The notes beneath the pieces were generated by a model. The model saw nothing but the letters and a program-made list of their open reading frames with translations, was not told where the DNA came from and did no database searches. Positions 6,106-13,085 of a stretch of 13,133 nt of DNA are shown here, piece after piece. The DNA is from Candidatus Krumholzibacteriota bacterium (GTDB taxonomy: Bacteria; Krumholzibacteriota; Krumholzibacteriia; Krumholzibacteriales; Krumholzibacteriaceae), in the NCBI GenBank assembly GCA_030630165.1, contig DAOVNN010000038.1, positions 1-13,133 of the forward strand. Reading direction: 5' to 3'. The translations under genes and the position numbers were made by a program. The stretch's first letter is position 1, and each line of letters opens with the position of its first letter.

Positions 6106-8589
6106 ATGATACGCAAGGGATGCATGCTGATCGCTCTTGTTGCGATGCTGATCGTCATGCTTCACTCTCCGGCTTCCGCGAGGAAGGAAGAGAATGAGTG
6201 GAATGACAAGCTAAAGCAGCTCGAGCAGATCTGGGTCTTTGACGGCACCGGCATCCATAATGTCGGGAACCTCCAGATGCATGTATGCAACTGGGGCTGC
6301 TTCGGATCGTACCCCGCCTCGAACTGGCCGATCGCCGAGTTCCCCTCGGCGCAGTGGCCGGCAAACTCGGGCGTTGAATACCTTTATATCGCCGGAATCT
6401 GGATCGGTGCGAGAAAGGGCGGTATCCCCGTCGTTTCGACCGCCGCCTACGATAGAGAGTTCAGGCCCCCCGGGACGGAGGATCCGAACGCGAAGATCTA
6501 CACCGCGTTCGAGGGTATCCAGAACGGAGCGAGGCTGCCCAGCCCCGATGACGACGACAAGGACGGGGTTTCTGACGAGGACTGGCAGAACGGTGTAGAC
6601 GATGACGGCGACGGGAAGATCGATGAGGATTTCGGCGCGATCGGCAAACAGATGTTTACCTGCTGGTTCACCGATGATGAGGCGAACGCCACCCAGATCT
6701 ACCCCGAACACACTCCCCTGCATCTATTCGTGAGGCAGGAGAGCTACCAGTGGGAAGAGAAGCAGTTTTACAACTTCGTCGGCGTCGAATACAAGATCCA
6801 GAACTACGGATCGGATATCATCGAGGATGTGTTCGTCGGATTCTTCGCTGACGGAGATGCAGGCCCCCGCGACCGCGAGCAGTACTGGCAGGATGACTGT
6901 ACCGGTCTCTGGGAAGGCATCCGCTGCGCGCAGAAGGGCGCGAGGCAGGTGCCGGTGAGGATGAGCGTTGCCTATTTCTATGACAAGGACGGCGATGAAG
7001 GGATGACGACCGGTTATCTCGGGATCATCTTCCTCGGCCATGACATCGATCCTCTCGGCGACAACGCTCCGAAGAAGGTCGGCATCACGTCGTATCAGAA
7101 CTTCTCGGGAGACCAGCCGTTCGAGAACGGCGGCGACCCGACCAACGATTTCGAGCGCTACACCCTGATGAGCAAGGATGGCAAGGACCGCAACGCCGAG
7201 GTCCCGCGCGATTACAGGATGTTGATGGCTACGGGCCCGTTCCGTGAACTGCTTCCCGACAGTGTGATGACACTCCAGGTAGCTTTCGTCGCGGGCGAGG
7301 GCCTCGAGGGTATGCTTTCCGCCGCGGCGAGCGCGACGATGGCGTACCAGGGCAACTGGTTCGACATCGACGGCAATCCCCAGACGGGAATCCTTGGAAG
7401 AGAGACTCCGCTGCCCGGACCGGTCAGCGGTGTCGATCCCGATTCTTGTGACGCTGATTTTGAACTGCTGTCCGCGGCCAGGGAAGAGATCCTCTGGATC
7501 AACAATGACTGCTTCCAGGAGCTCGAGCTCTGGGAGGACACGAGGTGCTCAAAGGGCGAGGCGGTATTCGAGGATTATCAGACCGGTGTCGGGGGCAAGG
7601 AGACCAACGTGAACTGGCTCGTCGGTTCCGCGCCGCCTCCGCCGAACATGAGGATCCTGCCATACGACCACAAGATCGTTCTGCTCTGGGACAACTTCAG
7701 CGAAGTCACGCCGGACGTCTCGACGCTCGAGTTCGACTTCGAGGGATACAGGATCTGGAGAGCTGACGGCTGGGAAAGGCCGCTCGGCACCTCAGTGCTC
7801 AGTGGACCGGCCAGAGAGCTCTGGCAGCTTCTCGAGGAGAGGGACCTGATCAACGGCGTTCTGCCCGACCACGAGTTCAAGATGCCGGTCAGCGAGGGAG
7901 GATGGGAATACGAACCCCTCTCGGATCTGAGCAGCAAGGACGAGATCATAGCCTACTTTGAGGAAAACCTCTGGTACTACCCGCTCGATACGGTTCCCTG
8001 CCCGCCGGGACTGAGCAACCTTCAGTGCGACACGCTTGAGGCTCTTGCGAGGTACAATCTCGGCTTCGAGGGCGGGCTGCAGTACTACCAGTTCGAGGAC
8101 AAGGACGTGCATAACGGCATGCACTATTTCTACAGTATAACGGCTTACGATCATCTGCTGGACAACGGCGTGCCTATCAAGCCCAACAAGTTCGGCGATC
8201 CGTCCTCTAACTTCCAGTACACTGTGCCGCTCTCCGACGCTCAGAAGGCGCAGGAGTACAAGGACGACCAGGTCTTTGTCGTTCCCAACCCTGCCACCGC
8301 AGGATCGATGGCGCCGTGGAAGCTCGAACCCAACATGGACGATCCGACCGGAATCAAGGTGGAGTTCAGGAACCTGCCCGCCTGCAGGAGCACGGTCCGG
8401 ATCTTCACGCTTGCCGGCGATATCGTCGAGGTCCTCTATCATGATGGATCCGGGGGGCGCGGCACCCTGCGATGGGATCTCGTATCCCGCAACGGCCAGG
8501 ACGTGACAAGTGGCGTCTACCTCTTCTCGGTAGAGCCGGATGACGGTGAATTCAACAGGACTATCGGAAAGTTCGTAGTTATCAGATAG
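6106..8589 (+). CDS. Large secreted protein with Asp-rich motifs, FN3-like region and C-terminal T9SS/FlgD-like domain (paralog B)
   Basis: Predicted 827-residue exported protein, collinear with paralog A (83-2659) apart from the N-terminus and a one-residue indel. The signal peptide is conventional: MIRKGC, hydrophobic core, cleavage after SPASA (residue 25). Shared features are WGCFGSYP, SAQWPANSG, the Asp-rich stretch (about 148-176, GVDDDGDG), HTPLHLFVRQESYQWE, a second motif YDKDGDEG, an FN3-like region (about 513-685, LLWDNFSE and FDFEGYRIWRA) and the PNP to KFVVIR C-terminal domain. By hand count 85 of the last 101 residues match paralog A, whereas about residues 470-495 are strongly diverged. 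Ten cysteines are shared; four seen in A are missing here, including those in A's VLDCSA and AECPSA. It lies between the receptor and the PorV-like gene, 34 and 33 nt from each, so it is surely co-transcribed. Probably T9SS-type cargo or a surface partner of the receptor; activity unknown. Confidence 0.9.
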   Translation: MIRKGCMLIALVAMLIVMLHSPASARKEENEWNDKLKQLEQIWVFDGTGIHNVGNLQMHVCNWGCFGSYPASNWPIAEFPSAQWPANSGVEYLYIAGIWIGARKGGIPVVSTAAYDREFRPPGTEDPNAKIYTAFEGIQNGARLPSPDDDDKDGVSDEDWQNGVDDDGDGKIDEDFGAIGKQMFTCWFTDDEANATQIYPEHTPLHLFVRQESYQWEEKQFYNFVGVEYKIQNYGSDIIEDVFVGFFADGDAGPRDREQYWQDDCTGLWEGIRCAQKGARQVPVRMSVAYFYDKDGDEGMTTGYLGIIFLGHDIDPLGDNAPKKVGITSYQNFSGDQPFENGGDPTNDFERYTLMSKDGKDRNAEVPRDYRMLMATGPFRELLPDSVMTLQVAFVAGEGLEGMLSAAASATMAYQGNWFDIDGNPQTGILGRETPLPGPVSGVDPDSCDADFELLSAAREEILWINNDCFQELELWEDTRCSKGEAVFEDYQTGVGGKETNVNWLVGSAPPPPNMRILPYDHKIVLLWDNFSEVTPDVSTLEFDFEGYRIWRADGWERPLGTSVLSGPARELWQLLEERDLINGVLPDHEFKMPVSEGGWEYEPLSDLSSKDEIIAYFEENLWYYPLDTVPCPPGLSNLQCDTLEALARYNLGFEGGLQYYQFEDKDVHNGMHYFYSITAYDHLLDNGVPIKPNKFGDPSSNFQYTVPLSDAQKAQEYKDDQVFVVPNPATAGSMAPWKLEPNMDDPTGIKVEFRNLPACRSTVRIFTLAGDIVEVLYHDGSGGRGTLRWDLVSRNGQDVTSGVYLFSVEPDDGEFNRTIGKFVVIR
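8353..8378 (+). repeat. 26-bp direct repeat, copy 2 (within paralog B)
   Basis: Identical to 2423-2448 in paralog A, 5,930 bp upstream in the same orientation. Recombination between the copies would delete the whole receptor gene and leave one hybrid paralog. Confidence 0.75.
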
Positions 8590-8609
8590 ATGACAATGAG
8601 ATCAATTTC

Positions 8610-8615
8610 AGGAGG
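8610..8615 (+). promoter_or_regulatory. Ribosome binding site fixing the PorV-like start
   Basis: AGGAGG, a full consensus, 7 nt before ATG 8623. It favours this start over the ATG at 8590, which directly abuts the previous stop and has no such site. Confidence 0.8.
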
Positions 8616-8622
8616 TCTGGTG

Positions 8623-9567
8623 ATGTTTCGCAAGGTGTTTCTCGGGTTGGTCGTAGTGATGGTGCTGGCGCACGGCATCGCTTACGGCGGGACCAAGCCT
8701 TTCGAGAAAGTGGGCACGTACACGGCCCAGTTTCTGAAGGTCGGCGTCTCGGCGAGGGCTGCGGGAATGGGTAGTGCGTTTACGGCAGTTGCCGATGACG
8801 CTACATCGATCTACTGGAATCCTGCCGGTATGGTCGCTCAGACAAGGACGCAGGTGACCCTTAATACGGTTACATGGCCTGCTGATATCGACATCTATTT
8901 TGCCGCCGCAACATTCTCCACTCCGTATCTCCCTGGAACCTGGGGAATCAGTGCGAGAGCGTTGACGATGGATCCGCAGCTCGAGCGTACGATCTATATG
9001 CCAGAGGGTACGAACCGGTACTTCGACGCCGGTGACATGTCCTTCGGTCTGTCGTACGCGATGTGGTTCACCGACAGGTTCTCCGCCGGTATCACAGCCC
9101 ATTTCATTCACATGGGGCTGGCCGACAAGAGTGTGCAGGCGATGGCATTCGACTTCGGCCTCCTCTACCGGATCGGCATCCAGGGCATGAAGCTTGGCAT
9201 GATGATCCAGAGTCTCGGTTCAGAAGTCGATTTCGACGACCGCGCGTCCAAGATGCCGACGCTCTTCAAGCTGGGCCTGAGCGTCGATGCCTACAGGAGA
9301 GGCGCTCACGCGCTGCTCGCGTCAGGAGAGTTCTCTCATCCTTCCGACAACAAGGAGAGGCTGAACGTAGGTATGGAGTACGGGTTCAACGAGTTCTTTT
9401 ATGTACGTTCCGGATATAATATCGATTACGATACGCAGGGTCTTGCGTGGGGTCTCGGCTTCAGGTTCGATACGAGCCAGACTTCCGATATCGGGGTAGA
9501 CTACGCGTGGGAGGACCTCGGTTTCCTCGGGCAGGCTCACCGCTTCACCCTCAATTTCAGTTATTAA
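8623..9567 (+). CDS. PorV/PorQ-like outer-membrane protein (UPF0164 family)
   Basis: Predicted 314-residue outer-membrane beta-barrel. The signal peptide covers about residues 1-20 (MFRKVF, hydrophobic core, HGIA). The mature N-terminus carries the family signature: AQFLKVGVSARAAGMGSAF followed by AVADDATSIYWNPAGM (about 35-70), as in PorV/PorQ-type proteins related to FadL barrels. The rest alternates short hydrophobic and aromatic strands and ends LNFSY with a terminal aromatic. In Bacteroidetes, PorV binds type IX secretion cargo through its C-terminal sorting domain and passes it to the cell surface. Its position 33 nt after paralog B, which has a sorting-like C-terminus, fits that role, but PorV-like proteins are highly duplicated in FCB genomes and this one may have another job. 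Family firm; exact subfamily less so. Confidence 0.88.
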   Translation: MFRKVFLGLVVVMVLAHGIAYGGTKPFEKVGTYTAQFLKVGVSARAAGMGSAFTAVADDATSIYWNPAGMVAQTRTQVTLNTVTWPADIDIYFAAATFSTPYLPGTWGISARALTMDPQLERTIYMPEGTNRYFDAGDMSFGLSYAMWFTDRFSAGITAHFIHMGLADKSVQAMAFDFGLLYRIGIQGMKLGMMIQSLGSEVDFDDRASKMPTLFKLGLSVDAYRRGAHALLASGEFSHPSDNKERLNVGMEYGFNEFFYVRSGYNIDYDTQGLAWGLGFRFDTSQTSDIGVDYAWEDLGFLGQAHRFTLNFSY

Positions 9568-9581
9568 GCTGAGGGGAGGGC

Positions 9582-9603
9582 GCCGGGCCGCGAGAGACCC
9601 GGC
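9582..9603 (+). other. Short GC hairpin between the PorV-like and GWxTD genes
   Basis: GCCGGG (9582-9587) pairs perfectly with CCCGGC (9598-9603) around a 10-nt loop. No run of T follows, so this is not a typical terminator. The only possible ribosome binding site for the next gene (GAGAGA, 9592-9597) lies in the loop, and the ATG begins 5 nt after the stem. It could slow translation or stabilise mRNA ends; function unproven. Confidence 0.35.
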
Positions 9604-9608
9604 CTGTT

Positions 9609-11120
9609 ATGAGAGAAACACGAAACATCACATTGATAACATTGATTGCTCTGCTGCTGCTGGCGCCGGCAGCAGCCGGGCAGGTCGCAAGGGGTGAAGG
9701 GGATTTCGAGTTCTTCCTCGACACCTCCGCCCTTCCCCTTGAAAACGGCAGGACCCTGGCACTCTTCCAGATCGCCATCCCGGTAAAGGAAATCGAGTAC
9801 AAGGAAAAGGACGGATCGTTCGAGGCTGCCGTGCAGGTCTCCCTCGTGCTCAGGCGCGGAGAAGAGAAGATACACGAGAAGGGTCTCGTTATCAGGGACT
9901 CGCGCGACACAAAGCCCATGATCAATGACCTCTCCGGATTCATCTACCTGTCAGATTCCAGTTCCGTCGAGCCTGGAAGCTACACGATAAAAGTCCGGGT
10001 CGAGGATCTGAAGCGCAGGAAAAAGACCTTCATGGGTCTGCTCAACCGCAAGCATTACTATTCGGAGATCGAGGATTTCGAGCTTGAGATCACCGGCTTC
10101 TCTCCTGACCGCCTCGCTCTCAGTGATCCGGTACTTTTATGGAGTCGTGAGAGCGGCGGAAGGTATGTTCCCAATCCGATGCAGATATACGGGCTGAAGA
10201 ACGATACGCTGTCGTTTTTCAGCAGTGGACTCGTTCCCGCCGGCGACGATCCCGACTCGGCAGACGTCTTCCTGTCCATACTTGATTCGAAGGGAGAGGT
10301 GGTAGGCACCAGGAGCGGGCTGGTTTCCGTTAAGGACGGAAGGATCCTGATTTTCGGATCGTTCGATGTCAACACCTGGGCGGCAGGCAACTATACAGCC
10401 AGGGTGGAGGTCCTTTACGACGGTGCCTTGAGGGGTACGTCCGCAAAGGAGTTCAGCATCGCATGGCAGCTGGTCAACTGGCAGAAACCTCGCAGGGATA
10501 TCCTTGTCGAGGCGAGCGTGATCTTCAGGGAATCAGAGTTCGACGAGTTCCAGAGGATGAGCATCGGTGAGCAGGAGCGGGTACTGACCGCCTTCTGGAA
10601 GAAGAATGACCCTACGCCGCATACCGCTGTCAACGAATTGTACGATATATTCCAGAGCCGCGTCAGGTATACCGACGCAAATTTTGCCGGGGGAGGCACG
10701 CGTGGAGCACTGACAGCACGCGGGCTGCTCTACATTAAACTGGGTCCGCCCGATGAGATCATCTCGGAAAGCATTCCCTTCAACAGGACCGACCTGAACG
10801 AAGCGCTCGGAAAGCTCGAAGACAAGTACAAGGTCATCATCCACTCACCGTACAAGGGTGTGGGCACAGATTTCGTGATGATGAGGGAAGCGACGAGTAA
10901 TATCAACAGGCCCTTCAGGGGTGGTGGCATGGATACCGGCGGATATCAGCTGTGGATGTTCACGATGCGGGGGGACCCGCTCTTCGCGAGGGACAGGGTG
11001 ATGATGGGAAGGGCCGGTATGAGGTATCTGTTCGTGGACAAGGACGGCATCGGAAACTACATATTGGTAGGCACTTCCGAGGAGATAGAGGGCTTCGGTT
11101 CATCGGGTGTCGAAGAATGA
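9609..11120 (+). CDS. Exported GWxTD-family protein with degenerate signature
   Basis: Predicted 503-residue exported protein. Signal peptide at about residues 1-24 (MRETRNIT, hydrophobic core, PAAAG). Residues 30-290 look all-beta, with a segment GSYTIKVRVEDL and later NYTARVEVLYDG like bacterial Ig/adhesion folds. Residues 310-385 match the GWxTD domain found in many FCB and Acidobacteria proteins: FWKKNDPTP, then a RV-Y-AN-F-like segment, then LLYIKLGPPDEI. The name-giving GWxTDRG is here GALTARG, so Trp and Asp are lost. The C-terminal part (445-493, YQLWMF to NYILVGTSEE) also fits the family. Function of the family is unknown. Spacing of 41 nt after the PorV-like gene, with a small hairpin between, suggests it ends the receptor operon. 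Its ribosome binding site is weak (GAGAGA, 11 nt upstream), but no alternative start exists. Confidence 0.82.
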   Translation: MRETRNITLITLIALLLLAPAAAGQVARGEGDFEFFLDTSALPLENGRTLALFQIAIPVKEIEYKEKDGSFEAAVQVSLVLRRGEEKIHEKGLVIRDSRDTKPMINDLSGFIYLSDSSSVEPGSYTIKVRVEDLKRRKKTFMGLLNRKHYYSEIEDFELEITGFSPDRLALSDPVLLWSRESGGRYVPNPMQIYGLKNDTLSFFSSGLVPAGDDPDSADVFLSILDSKGEVVGTRSGLVSVKDGRILIFGSFDVNTWAAGNYTARVEVLYDGALRGTSAKEFSIAWQLVNWQKPRRDILVEASVIFRESEFDEFQRMSIGEQERVLTAFWKKNDPTPHTAVNELYDIFQSRVRYTDANFAGGGTRGALTARGLLYIKLGPPDEIISESIPFNRTDLNEALGKLEDKYKVIIHSPYKGVGTDFVMMREATSNINRPFRGGGMDTGGYQLWMFTMRGDPLFARDRVMMGRAGMRYLFVDKDGIGNYILVGTSEEIEGFGSSGVEE

Positions 11121-11161
11121 CGCTGAAAAAACGCGCTGGAAACGGCCCCTGGAATTTTTCG

Positions 11162-11190
11162 TTGACAAGGGGGTTCGCATAAAGTATTTT
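11162..11190 (+). promoter_or_regulatory. Sigma70-like promoter of the exb/ton operon
   Basis: Perfect -35 TTGACA (11162-11167), optimal 17-bp spacer, -10 TATTTT (11185-11190). Transcription would start near 11197. It separates the energiser genes from the receptor operon as an independent transcription unit. Confidence 0.68.
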
Positions 11191-11335
11191 ACAGCAGTTA
11201 AGAGGCTGATATGGGCTGATTTGCGTGTTTCCTGGATTATTCTTCCAGCCCGTGCACTTGGATAAGGTCTCCTGACTATTTCAACGGAAAATCCGTAACT
11301 GAATGAAAGTACACTACTGGTACTATTTTTCCCCA

Positions 11336-11341
11336 AAGGAG
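11336..11341 (+). promoter_or_regulatory. Ribosome binding site fixing the exbB start
   Basis: AAGGAG, 9 nt before ATG 11351. The upstream in-frame ATG at 11303 lacks such a site and would add 16 aromatic-rich residues before the hydrophobic signal. Confidence 0.7.
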
Positions 11342-11350
11342 CGCGTCGCA

Positions 11351-12214
11351 ATGGTAAAGACAAACTCTTCGGTCAGGTCGGTTCTTCTCATATCGGTTCT
11401 CCTCGTAGTATTCGCTTCTGTTGCCGTCGTGGCACAGGAAGCTGAGGAGACCGTTATTGAGCCTGAGTTCACCGTCCAGGCCGAGACCGATTCACTGGCC
11501 ACAGCAAAGAACGACTCGATGTTGGTCGCAAAGGCCGTAGAGGATATGGCGGAGAGAAAAAAACTCGGAGCCGTTCTTTACAACCTCAAGCACAGCGGTA
11601 TCGGCGAGAAGTACGTCGATGGCGGCAACTTCATGCACGCCCTCCTTCTCGCGTCGATCATCGGCTTTGTCTTTATTATCGAGAGGCTCGTCACACTGTC
11701 GCGCGCCCGCGTCAACATCAGAAAACTGATGTCCGACGTTCTTCTGGCGATGCGTTCAGATGGACTGGACGGAGCCATGCGCGTCTGCGAGAGGACGAGG
11801 GGGCCGATCGCAGCGGTCCTCCACTCAGGCCTGCTCAGGGCGGGCCGTGGTCCCGACGCTGTGAAAGAAGCCATCGAGACGGCGGGAAGTATCGAGACCT
11901 CGTTTCTCGAGAGAGGACTGGTCGCAATCGCTACCGTCGCGCAGGTCGCTCCGCTCCTGGGGTTCCTTGGGACGGTATCAGGTATGATCAGCGCGTTCGC
12001 CGCTATCGCGTCGGCCGAACAGGTCAGCGCGAAGGTAGTAGCCTCCGGTATCGAGGAGGCGCTCATTACAACGGCGACTGGTCTTATTGTCGCTATTCCG
12101 GCGAGTATCGGCCATTCATTCTTCGTCTCCCAGATCGACAGGTTCGTTCTCGAGATGGAGGAAGCCTCAGCCGAGCTCGTTAATGAACTCATTGAGATGG
12201 GTGTGGGCCAGTAA
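11351..12214 (+). CDS. exbB: MotA/TolQ/ExbB family proton-channel protein
   Basis: Predicted 287-residue inner-membrane protein, the pentameric channel core that uses proton motive force to energise TonB. The N-terminus has a signal-like segment (about 9-28, ending AVVA then QEAEE) and a periplasmic stretch of some 60 residues, as in long-form ExbBs. TM1 lies at about 94-112 (HALLLASIIGFVFIIERL), followed by a cytoplasmic domain (113-186), TM2 at about 187-220 with APLLGFLGTVSGMISAF, and TM3 at about 234-262 with IEEALITTATGLIVAIPA. These two motifs are the family hallmarks; Thr208 and Thr240/Thr241 are candidates for the polar residues lining the proton path. The first exbD starts 19 nt after its stop. 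Named exbB rather than tolQ because two exbD genes and a tonB-like start follow; TolQ is the main alternative. Confidence 0.93.
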   Translation: MVKTNSSVRSVLLISVLLVVFASVAVVAQEAEETVIEPEFTVQAETDSLATAKNDSMLVAKAVEDMAERKKLGAVLYNLKHSGIGEKYVDGGNFMHALLLASIIGFVFIIERLVTLSRARVNIRKLMSDVLLAMRSDGLDGAMRVCERTRGPIAAVLHSGLLRAGRGPDAVKEAIETAGSIETSFLERGLVAIATVAQVAPLLGFLGTVSGMISAFAAIASAEQVSAKVVASGIEEALITTATGLIVAIPASIGHSFFVSQIDRFVLEMEEASAELVNELIEMGVGQ

Positions 12215-12232
12215 CCCGTCCGGAGTAATAAA

Positions 12233-12640
12233 ATGATCAAGAAGACAAGCAAAGTCTCTTCCGAATTCAGTACCGCCTCGATGTCGGACATCAACTTTCT
12301 TCTGCTCATCTTCTTCCTGGTGAGCACGATGTTCGCGGTCGAAAAGGGACTGCCCATGGCCCTTCCGGGGCAGCAGTCCAAGTCGGTAAAACTGAAGCGG
12401 GACAATGTTCTTACGATCCAGGCGTTTGCCAACGGATCGATCGTCATCAAGGGTACGGGACCGGTCGGGGTCAGGGATCTCCAGCAGATCATCGAGAACA
12501 AGCTTCTCGCCAATCCCAAGCTGGTAGTTGTCATCGAGACGCATCCCCAAGCCGATTACGGTGTGATGATCGATATCCTCGACGAGCTGAGGCTCGCCCA
12601 TGCCGACAGGATCTCACTGAGAACGATGAAGAGTAGTTAA
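12233..12640 (+). CDS. exbD: ExbD/TolR family protein, first copy
   Basis: Predicted 135-residue single-pass inner-membrane protein, N-terminus inside. After a short basic tail, SMSDINFLLLIFFLVSTMF (about 16-34) forms the single transmembrane helix; Asp19 is the family's essential proton-carrying aspartate. The periplasmic domain follows (GLPMALP, then NVLTIQAFANGSIVI and a C-terminal segment with KLVVVIETHPQADYGVMIDILDELR). CGGAG lies 7 nt before ATG 12233. It sits between exbB and the second exbD with gaps of 18 and 15 nt. It differs from the second copy over most of the periplasmic domain, so this is not a recent duplicate. Confidence 0.93.
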   Translation: MIKKTSKVSSEFSTASMSDINFLLLIFFLVSTMFAVEKGLPMALPGQQSKSVKLKRDNVLTIQAFANGSIVIKGTGPVGVRDLQQIIENKLLANPKLVVVIETHPQADYGVMIDILDELRLAHADRISLRTMKSS

Positions 12641-12643
12641 CAG

Positions 12644-12648
12644 AGGAG
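12644..12648 (+). promoter_or_regulatory. Ribosome binding site supporting a TTG start
   Basis: AGGAG, 7 nt before TTG 12656. No ATG or GTG in a suitable place precedes the transmembrane helix, so this site decides the start of the second exbD. Confidence 0.7.
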
Positions 12649-12655
12649 AAGCGCC

Positions 12656-13063
12656 TTGAAGATTTCAAAAAAACAGGGTGTACAGAGTTCGATCCCGACA
12701 GGGTCGATGGCTGATATCATCTTCCTTCTGTTGATCTTCTTTATGGTTACGACGATCTTCAAGATGGAAGAGGGTCTTCCGATCTCCCTGCCGCGGGCCG
12801 AGACGGGCTCGGAACTGGAGCGGGAGAAGCTGATGAATATCTGGGCCGACCGTTTCAACAGGGTCAGTATCAACGACAAGTTGGTCGAGGTGGAGTTTAT
12901 CGACGCAGTGGTAACGAAACGGTTCGAGGAGAACAGGAGCCTCATCGTCGCCTTTAACATCGACAGGCGCACTAAGTATGACCTGGTCTCCCGTATCATG
13001 GAGCAGCTGAAGGAAGCAAACGCAGTAAACGTGACATTCGTCTCTGTCAGCGAAGAAGATTAG
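12656..13063 (+). CDS. exbD: ExbD/TolR family protein, second copy
   Basis: Predicted 135-residue single-pass inner-membrane protein that would form the ExbB-ExbD stator with the preceding genes. It starts with the rare codon TTG. GSMADIIFLLLIFFMVTTIF (about 16-35) is the transmembrane helix with essential Asp20, followed by EEGLPISLP and a periplasmic domain ending VNVTFVSVSEED. Both copies keep the xMxDIxFLLLIFFxV core and the LP-rich hinge but diverge beyond it. Two distinct ExbDs next to one ExbB, followed by tonB, is a common FCB arrangement. It starts 16 nt after the first exbD stops. Confidence 0.92.
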   Translation: MKISKKQGVQSSIPTGSMADIIFLLLIFFMVTTIFKMEEGLPISLPRAETGSELEREKLMNIWADRFNRVSINDKLVEVEFIDAVVTKRFEENRSLIVAFNIDRRTKYDLVSRIMEQLKEANAVNVTFVSVSEED

Positions 13064-13085
13064 ATAAACGAAAAAGGGGGCCTTC

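Larger units (their letters stand above)
11121..11350. other. Intergenic region with promoter and leader of the exb/ton operon
   Basis: This 230-bp region is richer in A+T than its flanks and holds no gene. A strong promoter sits at 11162-11190 and the inferred leader is about 150 nt. In the leader, GGCTGAT occurs at 11204-11210 and 11214-11220, exactly 10 bp apart. CTGGA and TCCAG around 11230-11250 can form a weak stem, and ACGGA-AAA-TCCGT (11284-11296) forms a compact 5-bp hairpin. I recognise no riboswitch. No Fur-like palindrome like the one at 2787-2803 is present. Confidence 0.6.

Noticed and set aside
6106..8589. SusD-like lipoprotein partner of the receptor
   Set aside because: There is no lipobox Cys at the signal peptide end and no SusD-type helical repeat signature; the protein is beta-rich with FN3-like and sorting-like domains.
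11125..11160. GAAAAA...TTTTTC inverted repeat as a terminator for the GWxTD gene
   Set aside because: Only the A/T outer arms pair; the interior does not form a GC stem, so it does not look like an intrinsic terminator.
11303..11350. Upstream ATG start for exbB adding 16 residues
   Set aside because: No ribosome binding site precedes it, while AAGGAG lies 9 nt before ATG 11351, which gives a normal N-terminus.
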